A stretch of DNA of 64,000 nt from Triangularia verruculosa (lineage: Eukaryota > Ascomycota > Sordariomycetes > Sordariales > Podosporaceae), in assembly GCA_033296885.1 (NCBI GenBank), contig MU863899.1, positions 62,001 through 126,000 on the forward strand, written 5' to 3'. Under the pieces are notes generated by a model that did no database searches, was not told the DNA's origin, and saw only the letters and a program-made list of their open reading frames with translations. A program made the translations under genes and the position numbers. The stretch's first letter is position 1. Every line of letters begins with the position of its first letter. Below, piece after piece: positions 56,672 through 64,000 of the stretch.

Positions 56672-57860
56672 CTATAATAATAAAATTTAGCCGGTATAGG
56701 TAATTATTAGTTAATTATAGTTATAAAATTAGCCTGGTATTAAGTAACCCGTTTAATATATACTTAATTAAACGAAAGGGGAGAGTCGAAAGCGTTATTA
56801 AATTTTATAAAGGAATTATATAGGTTAATAAATTATACCAAAAATTAAAAGTTATTTATTAAATATTTTAATTAATTAGTAAAAATAGTAATAAAAAAAT
56901 AATTTATCGGCCGAAAGAAAGGTAAAGCTATTAAAAAAAGTATTAAATTATTATAAATTAACTTATTATTAATTATATTATTAATTAAATTCGGTAGTTA
57001 ATATAGGGTCAGATCTTTAAATAGGTATTACAGGGATTAAACGGTTATTAGGTTTAATTATATTATTATTAAGTTAATAATTACCTTTATAATTTAAAAG
57101 AAAGGAGTTAAATAATTAAATAAAATTATTCCAAAAACTAAGTTTAAAATAATTAAACCGGAATTAAGATAATTAGTATAATATAGTTATAAATATAAGG
57201 TTTTATATAAAGTATATACATAATATATAATAGATATTAATAAATGGTTAATAGTTAATTAAATAATAAAAAATTAAAAGTTAATTTATTTATATAAAAT
57301 TTTAAAAGTTTTTTTAAATTCAAAATAATAATTAAATTAATAATTAAATTAATTAAATTTAAAGTTTTTAAAGTAAAAAATAAAAAAGAAATATTTTATT
57401 GATAACCGAGTATTTAATTAATTTAATTAATTAAAAGGCTTTTAGAATTATTAATTAAAATATTAGAAAATTAAATTAATTAAAAAAATTATTTATAGGT
57501 AGGATTTAATAAACTTTTTTTAAACGATTTAATTAGGTTTAATTTAATTAATTTAATTAATTAGTTTAGTTATTTTCGAAAGAAAAGTTTTTAATTATTT
57601 TTAAATAGTTAAAAAGCAGTAGTTAAAAAAGAAATAGTTCGTTAGGACTAAGGTCGAGTTAAGTAAAATATAATAGAATTAAAAAAAATTAACTTTAACT
57701 GAAGAAAAGAAAGTTAGTTTAAAGTATTAATAAGGCTCCTTAATTTAAGTCTACTTTAAAAAATCTATATAGATTAATTAGTTTAAAAAAAGCGGAGAGC
57801 CTTTTAATTCTATTAACCTATTAGCTAATAAAAGTGGGGTAAGTCACGCACTAATAAACT
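56672..57860. other. AT-rich RIP-degraded sequence right of the LTRs
   Basis: 1.2 kb with no gene, rich in TTAATTAA-like words. It was probably once repetitive, but nothing identifiable survives. Confidence 0.5.
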
Positions 57861-58314
57861 TTTAAGTTATAGAGTGTATCTATAGTATGCGGGTGCTACC
57901 TTACCTTAATCCATCTTTCTGCGACGGGAAGGCGCTTTTAATAGCTTGACGACGGCTAAGCCAAGGCATCGAATATCCACATACAAAAGGCTCAGACCTC
58001 CATCTGACTTCGCCAATTGAAGCACCCTCGGATCATGGATTCCACGATAACCATGTGCTGGATGCTGATGGTGGTGCGCAGGCCATTGATATTGGCTCGG
58101 ACTATTCCGCTTTGGGATTGTTGATCTCCCCCAGCTCTTTCAGCTGGCATTCACAATCCCTTGAACAGGCATCGGAGAGTCCATCTCCCTTCTGTCGTGT
58201 CCTGAGTGATCATCTTCGAAGTGCCTCGCTCTTTCTTCTGACAGACACGGCTTCTCATTGAAATCGTTGAGTCCCCATGTGATAATCGGTACCTCCAGCT
58301 TAACAGTCGCCGAC
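57861..58314. other. Boundary region and promoter of the glycosyltransferase gene
   Basis: Base composition returns to normal at about 57890. No gene is supported; an open frame at 58055-58261 starts at TTG or later and has no motif. Likely promoter and leader of the next gene. Confidence 0.45.
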
Positions 58315-59725
58315 ATGTTGAGCTCTCCCCGCCTCGTCCATCTTCTCAAGCTCGCTGGCCCCGCGCTGATGATCGTATGGTTGATTGGCTATCTGGTCTC
58401 AGACAAGCCAGCGTACGACAACGTTGTCCGCCAGTTTAGAAGCGAAAAAGATCTCTTCATCTCGGACTTGATGGATAATGAAGTCGGTGGGCCACTGGAT
58501 GGGACCAGCATCTCGGAATTATGCGCAAGCAAGACTTGGATGCCAGGATTGATGATATCTTGTGACCCGCCGTCGGGTGGTTTTGGACAGGTCAAGGACG
58601 CACACCTGAACTGCATACGATTTGCAATCGAAGCTGGCGGTGAGATGGACGGTCTAGTGTTCTCGAGGTTGGTGCATAACTGACATAGGAGTATCGGCAG
58701 CTGAGTTGGTTCTTCCCCGTATCATCAGGCGCGACGAGAAGAAAATCGCGAATACCCGCCCCAAGAACGGAAACGGTCCATACATCGGGGAATTCATCGA
58801 TTATTTGTTCGACTTTGAGCACCTGAACCAAACGCTGTCAAAACACTGCCCGCAGCTACATTTCTACCGATCTATGGATGAGCTTTGGGATGTGCCACAG
58901 GTGCAGTCAGCTCGGAAGATCAGTCTACAAGACATCGGAGTGATACTCAACGGCTCGGTCATTCAGGATATGGCCAGCCTGCCGGAGCAAATCAAATCGT
59001 ACATCGACAGGACCGAATCTCCAGAGACTCGGCCGTTCCCTATCCGGTTCAAGGCAGACGTCATCAGCTCGGCCTTTCCAACAGCATATGGCAACCCAGA
59101 CTTATCCAAAAACTTTGGCCGTATTTTACGACCTCGAAAAGATGCCAGAATACTTGCTGCCATCGCACTTTATAACCTCCACAAGCAGTACAATCCGAAT
59201 CTAGACTCAAGACAGGATCTCCAACATGCCACCTTTCCTGGACTACATCTGAGAACCGAGGCCGACGCGGCTCCTCAATTCCCACCTTTTGACAACCAAG
59301 TCACTACCCTACTCGAATTGGTCACAAACTCATCGGCCGAATTTGCTTTTGTAGCGACGGGGGAAACAGAAGAACGCAGACGGGCATTCACCAAAAGGGC
59401 CAAGGCGGCGAATGTGACTCTTGTCTTCAAGCAAGATTTGATGTTGGACGAGCCTGAAGGCCGGGAGCTTCTTGAACAACTCACCTGGGATCAGCGTGCG
59501 CTCGTTGACTACGAGATTATGAAGCGAGCCGGGTTTACCGTCGGCTTGGGAGAGTCCCGTTTTGACTGGAATATCGCGCTCAGACGGAGTGCTGTTCCTG
59601 GAGCAGACGGAGAAGTCCGGTTTCCCACGACGAACGAGTCCCCGATACAATATCAAGATAGATACTCGACCCTACTTGGATCCTCAGAAAAGGGACAGAC
59701 ATTGCAAGCCACGGTTTGGCCATGA
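58315..59725 (+). CDS. O-fucosyltransferase-like type II membrane protein
   Basis: Exons 58315-58639 and 58701-59725 give 449 aa. The donor GTGAGA at 58640 and branch CTGAC restore the frame as FAIEAGAELVLPRI. A short cytosolic N-terminus and one membrane segment (about residues 13-28, LAGPALMIVWLIGYLV) suggest a Golgi type II protein. The motif FPGLHLRTEADA (about 286-298) resembles the GxHLR(T/x)xxD signature of the GDP-fucose protein O-fucosyltransferase superfamily. ELVLPRIIRRDEK and DFEHLNQTLSKHCPQL also match the N-terminal sub-domain pattern of fungal members. The sugar donor and acceptor are unknown, so a related GT-B transferase is possible. The gene adjoins the RIP island. Confidence 0.78.
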
Positions 59726-60288
59726 GGGCCTAAGAGGAATTCATCTGCGGTCATAATCAGTACAACACTAATATACTACTTTTTGCATACTTGGTCACAC
59801 ATCTTACTGTCTCACAGCCCTTTCTGCTTGGCATTGTTGGTTGGAACCCCCAACGTGGGCTAAGATGGTGGGCTAACAGAACGGCAGTCCTGCCATGACC
59901 GAATCTGTTAGGGCGCCATCTGCCCAGCATAGTTACACCCAAACGTCATGCCGGGCCCTTACATTCTATTGGTGAATCAGCAACGGTTCAAAGCTCGGTG
60001 CTTGGGACCACATCCGACGTTTGTTTCCGAGTCTGCTTCATGCTGCTCCAGTCGCGCCGGACCACGTTGCGCAAAGTTGCAGATGGAAGCTGCAATACGC
60101 ACAAGATTGCGTGCGTTATCGGATCCGGCCCATTGAGAAGAGACGACGCGAGTTTGGGCAGAAACGTCACGAGGCTAGCAGCATCAGGCGCTGCTGCAAA
60201 TTGGGCCCAAAAGTCGGAGCGTCCACTTCATCTTTCGAACAAGCACCACCGTCACTCAAACACGCTCCTCGGCCCCCAATTGACCACC
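59726..60288. other. Intergenic between the glycosyltransferase and RTG2 genes
   Basis: 563 bp holding the glycosyltransferase 3' UTR and the RTG2 promoter. CCAAT-type boxes occur (ATTGG at about 59970). No gene seen. Confidence 0.5.
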
Positions 60289-62161
60289 ATGACCTCCACT
60301 GTCGATATTGTCACCATTGACAACTACAAAGAAAAGCTGCCGCGATGGGATCCGGCTGCTACCAACCACCGCTATGCCCTGGTGGACATGGGAAGGTAAG
60401 CTGAGACTCTCTCCCATGACTCTTTTCTCAGCGCTCACCCTCTTCTGAAGCAATGGCATTCGATTCTCTGTCTCGGATCTGTCTCCCTCTCGGGCCCGGC
60501 TTCTCAAATGTCTCTACCGAGAAAGGGCTGCCATCTCACTGTTCGATGCCTTGAACGGTCCAGCTGCCTCGGCACATGGTGACCACCCCTTGGTGTTTCC
60601 CGATGAGACAATCAAGCAGGTCTCGCAGAGACTGGCACGCTTCAGATCCATTGCAGTGGACAGCTACGGTGTGCCTCCCAGTCAGCTGATTGTCTTCGCG
60701 ACAGAGGCCATGCGCCGGGCTGAGAATGCCGCGTCTATGCTCGAGGCGATACGTGCTGAGGCTCCTGGTCTAACTGTCCACATCCTTGCACCCCAAGTCG
60801 AGACTCTCTTCGGCGCTGTCGGGGCCCGTTCGAGCTTCGTTGATGTCAAGGGCCTGATCCTCGATCTTGGCGGCGGCAGTGTTCAGATGACGTGGATGGA
60901 TACGTCTGGCGTGTCTGTGGCTCAGGAGCCCCTTCCTGAGGTAGAAGCGGCAGTTGCAGGGCAGAGCCTACCGTTTGGAGCTGCTCGGCTGATCAAGATT
61001 CTCGATACGGCCCATGTTGATGTGCAGGCGACCGAGAAAGCCAAACTTCAAGATGGCATGGCCAAGGCGTTTCAGACCCTGTGCGCCAAATTCCCATCTC
61101 TTGCTGAACTAGCTGCTGGCGCGAAGGAAGGCAAAGAGAACGAGGCCGGGAAGTCGTCAGGCATCGACATCTTCCTCTGTGGCGGAGGATTTCGAGGTTA
61201 TGGGAGCATGCTCATGCACAACAACCCCATCCAGCCCTACCCGATCCCGTCGATTGGATCATACACTGCCTCTGGAAAGCTCTTCAACAAGACCAAAGAG
61301 ATGCTCAAGGTCAACGAGTCCTTCGAGGGGAAGATCTTTGGCATGTCAAAGCGCCGCCGTGCCCAGTTCCCGGCCGTTGTCACGGTCGTTGAAGCCCTCA
61401 TTGCGGCAGTCCCCCCGATTCGTTCAGCTACCTTTTGTTCTGGTGGCAATCGCGAGGGCGCCCTGATGATGATGCTGCCGCGTGAGATTAGGGATAGCAA
61501 CCCTTTGTCACTTCCCGATGACGTTGGGAGCTCATTTGCTTCGGGTCAAAAGCCGGACGGAGCCACGTTGAACGAGGTTCTCAGCACATTACACTCGGCA
61601 TTTCCATCTACATTCGAATTGACAAGCGTTGCAAATGTGTTCGGTCTACAGCTTGGAGCACTTTATGCCAGCCATATCTGGGGTCGAATGGGCGAGAGTG
61701 ACGCTGCAAATGCATCATCTGCTCTCCACGACGCCATCAATCACCCTGATACCCCTGGGCTCACCCACCTGGCTCGCGCTGTCTTGGGTGTGACGCTCTG
61801 TGCGCGCTGGGGCGCAAATCTGGGCCCCATCGACCAACAGCTTCATCGGAATCTTCGTGAGCTTATCGACAATGCAGACCCAGCCGCTGCTTTCTGGGCA
61901 GACTACACAGGCGCTGTGACGGCAGCCCTCGCAATGGTGATTCCGGCATGGCCGAGATCTAGCGGCGACATCAAGGATAAGATTTCGTTCTGCTCAAGTG
62001 CTGAGCAGGGAAAGAAGTACAAGCTCCATCTTGCGATCAATCTCAGCAAAGAGGCCTCAAGAGGTCTTGAGCTTGACGATATCAAGGATCTATTCAAGAA
62101 TCTGGGAAGGCACAAGGAGGAGAAGAAGAAGGTTACAGTTGCGATCAATGTGCTCTCATGA
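60289..62161 (+). CDS. RTG2: Ppx/GppA-family protein, Rtg2-like
   Basis: Exons 60289-60395 and 60451-62161 give 605 aa; the intron splits the Ser codon of DMGSNGIRFSV, the conserved first phosphate loop of the actin/Hsp70-like ATPase fold. The second loop, LILDLGGGSVQM, comes near residue 190, and FCSGGNREGALM near 390. The family includes bacterial exopolyphosphatase/GppA and yeast Rtg2, which senses mitochondrial state and releases Rtg1/Rtg3 for retrograde signalling. The C-terminal helical extension is of Rtg2 length (yeast Rtg2 588 aa). In filamentous fungi the role may differ, and phosphohydrolase activity is possible. The ATG at 60289 has an ACCACC context. Confidence 0.9.
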
Positions 62162-62606
62162 GACATGATTGCTCACCACCGCACCCACACGAGCATCAAA
62201 ACCAGGTCTCGCTCGCAGTTATGATTCAAGTATGTTTTTTTTTTTCAAGTATTTGACAATCTTATTCTGACTTGCAGAAAGGAAAGCAGAGACCAATACC
62301 CAAAAAAAAAGAAAAAGAAAAACACGACAAACCACCACGAGCCGGCTCAGCATGACTTGGTGAGACTTGATGCCAGATCAAGCAACACCTCAAGTCTGTG
62401 CAGCATTCTTGAGCATCAAACCCCTCCCAGAACCCGCGGGGGCCTTATCTTTTCCCATCCATAACGCCATCAACCAAATAAACCATCATCATAATTGTCG
62501 TTGACATCATCAAGATCATCAGCATCGTTATTCATGACCAGGAGCCCACCAAGTCCGACAAAGTATCTTGTCCAAGCCATACAGCCATGCGCACCCCGGA
62601 AGGCAG
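62162..62606. other. Convergent spacer between RTG2 and the Cys-cluster gene
   Basis: 445 bp with a T tract near 62236-62245 and A-rich runs near 62305-62325. Probably two 3' UTRs. Confidence 0.5.
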
Positions 62607-64000
62607 CTAACGACGCTTGGTCTTGGGTTTCTTGGCTTCCCTGTCGATGAGATGTGCTCTCAAGAACTCATCTCCGGGCAAACTCAAGCTCATCACCTGT
62701 TGGTCTTTTCAGGATATGTTAGTCAACCACCAGTGACGATTGGCACGACGTGGATGCTTACAGAATGCGGGAGCGGCAGCCACCACCCCTTGGAACCCTC
62801 GGTGCAAAGCATCATCACCAAAAAGCCTGACATCAGGGTTCTGGATGCTTTGAAGGGTCTTGGGCTTGTGGAACAATTCCCAATAGATCACCACGATGCT
62901 GCGGAGCAACTCGGCGCTCGTTGTTCGAAACTTCCGCCTCTTCTCGTTGATTTCGACTGCTGTTTGCTTTGTTAGCATGGCAACGATCGTCGAGTACTCT
63001 TTCCTGGAGTCTTTGCTCACCGCCTGGCACATACGGCTCCGCTTCATTGTGCTCCTGGAGCGACCTCAACGATTGGCGATAGATCAGAATCATTTGCCAG
63101 AGGGACAACCACCGAGATACTTCCAGGATGGGCCGAGTTGCGGCTGTCAAACCAGCAGCATCCTTCTTAAGGAACTCGTCGAAAGCATCGAGTATCTTCT
63201 TCTCGAGTCTGGAGATCGCCTTCGCTGCGGTGCAACGAATCCAGTTCTGAACCGAGGAAAACTGCAAGCCAAGCGGACGGCCAGCACCTGCTTCCTGTTG
63301 ACGGCCGAAGAGGTCTTTGCTACTCCAAATCTTCCACATCAACTTGAAGTCCAACAAGTCGGACAGAAGTTCCTTCTGCTTATCAACCACTTTGATGGAC
63401 TTGCCCGCATTTCCGCGTTCGATGGCCTTCTCTAGTCCTTTGCGGCTCACATGGCAGATGTGGAAGATGTTCAGGAGTGACTCAAAGTCATCATGCTTAC
63501 TCTCCGCCTGCATATCATCCTTCGCCCATTCCAAAAGAGCCTTCTCATAAAGCGGTTGGGTTGACGAGATGCCGAAGCGAAGAGTCCCCTGGTCGGGACG
63601 GATGAGTGGGGCCAGTTTCAGTGGCAGGTATCGACTGCTGGGCTTGTCCGAGAAGGAGATAAGGAAGGTGAAGGAGCTGCTCTCGTCCAGGGTTTCGCGT
63701 CTCGGCGGATCGTTCAGGTGCCAGCGTACTTGACGACAGGGTCAGTCATCACTATCGATTCTCACACCACCAAGACAGGCATACCACTCTGACCACCGAC
63801 CATGGTCGACAACAGTTGTCGAACACATGCCAGCTCAGGCCTTGGGTGTTGTTTCAGACAAGACTCGCAAGCGGCAGCAGGAGAGCACTGAGGAGGCCAT
63901 GTCAGCATGAGATGAGCTAGGCAAAGAGAGGGGGTTAAGCTTGCCTTGCTCTTGTTCATCCTACAGTGGTAGCACGCGCCGGCATCTCGTACTTCCTTGG
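62607..64000 (-). CDS. Cys-cluster (Zn2Cys6-like) protein, C-terminal part
   Basis: Partial gene running off the right edge. Minus-strand exons are >64000-63945, 63887-63785, 63728-63021, 62959-62762 and 62704-62607, with all phases matching, giving about 387 aa and ending AKKPKTKRR. Near the edge the chain reads RDAGACYHCRMNKSK-CSPAAACESCLKQHPRPELAC, a CX2CX6CX5CX2CX10C cluster close to the fungal Zn2Cys6 DNA-binding type but with a longer last gap. The first intron (63888-63944) uses a GC donor (AAG|GCAAGC) with a CTGAC branch. The rest, including SSSFTFLISFSDKPSSRYLP and LLNIFHICHVSRKGLEKA, looks helical and is unrecognised. The last intron has a perfect GACTAAC branch site. A transcription factor is likely but not certain. 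Confidence 0.75.

Larger units (their letters stand above)
53520..57860. repeat. AT-rich, RIP-degraded repeat island
   Basis: About 4.3 kb of very AT-rich sequence dominated by TTAA, TATA and AATT words, with no coding frame. It contains four copies of one LTR (separate entries). Aligning the copies shows C-to-T and G-to-A changes mostly at CpA/TpG sites, the expected mark of RIP. Boundaries are set by eye where composition changes. Confidence 0.9.

Noticed and set aside
58641..58683. Unspliced end of the glycosyltransferase first exon
   Set aside because: The GTGAGA donor at 58640 with CAG acceptor at 58700 restores a family-like sequence; reading through gives an early stop.

Overview
The window is nuclear DNA of a filamentous ascomycete, most probably a Sordariomycete close to the Sordariales (inference). 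Its genes have short introns of about 50-70 nt with GT..AG ends and CTAAC/CTGAC-type branch sites. They encode fungal housekeeping proteins, and one AT-rich block shows C-to-T decay at CpA sites, the signature of repeat-induced point mutation (RIP). All exon maps were derived by eye from reading frames, splice sites and family knowledge; no search was run.

Layout. 1-4.1 kb: an ER Hsp70 (BiP/Kar2) ending in HDEL. 4.9-6.3 kb: PEX13, with an unusual open frame after its stop codon. 8.2-10.0 kb: TFIIA large subunit (minus). 11.2-13.0 kb: CDC20 (minus). 13.9-16.2 kb: a kelch-BTB protein of Ral2 type. 18.7-19.6 kb: a membrane protein with a fungal 'luciferase' domain. 21.0-22.9 kb: a fumarate reductase fused to cytochrome b5. 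24.0-25.3 kb: the HDEL receptor ERD2 with a long acidic tail. 25.9-30.6 kb: nucleoporin NUP159 (minus), divergent from proteasome subunit beta2 PUP1 (31.5-32.3 kb). 34.0-36.2 kb: a Sel1-repeat protein (minus). 39.0-39.4 kb: two tandem intron-containing tRNA-His genes. 39.8-41.4 kb: decayed coding remnants. 41.6-42.7 kb: an unrecognised protein. 43.5-44.9 kb: ERV46 (minus), divergent from a GNAT acetyltransferase (45.7-46.4 kb), which converges on PER1 (46.5-47.6 kb, minus). 48.8 kb: a long hairpin. 49.3-51.2 kb: an unrecognised conserved-looking protein (minus). 53.5-57.9 kb: a RIP-degraded island with four copies of one LTR. 58.3-59.7 kb: an O-fucosyltransferase-like type II membrane protein. 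60.3-62.2 kb: RTG2-like Ppx/GppA protein. 62.6 kb to the right edge: the C-terminal part of a Cys-cluster protein (minus).

Functionally this is mostly core genome. Four genes act in the early secretory pathway: the HDEL chaperone, its retrieval receptor, the COPII cargo receptor subunit ERV46 and the GPI-remodelling protein PER1. There is no sign of an operon or a metabolite cluster. The less ordinary material is the LTR island, where LTR lengths differ by exactly 23 bp per tandem unit; the tRNA-His duplication; the 48.8-kb hairpin; the in-frame extension after the PEX13 stop; and the acidic tail on ERD2. I did not find a convincing new multi-gene system.
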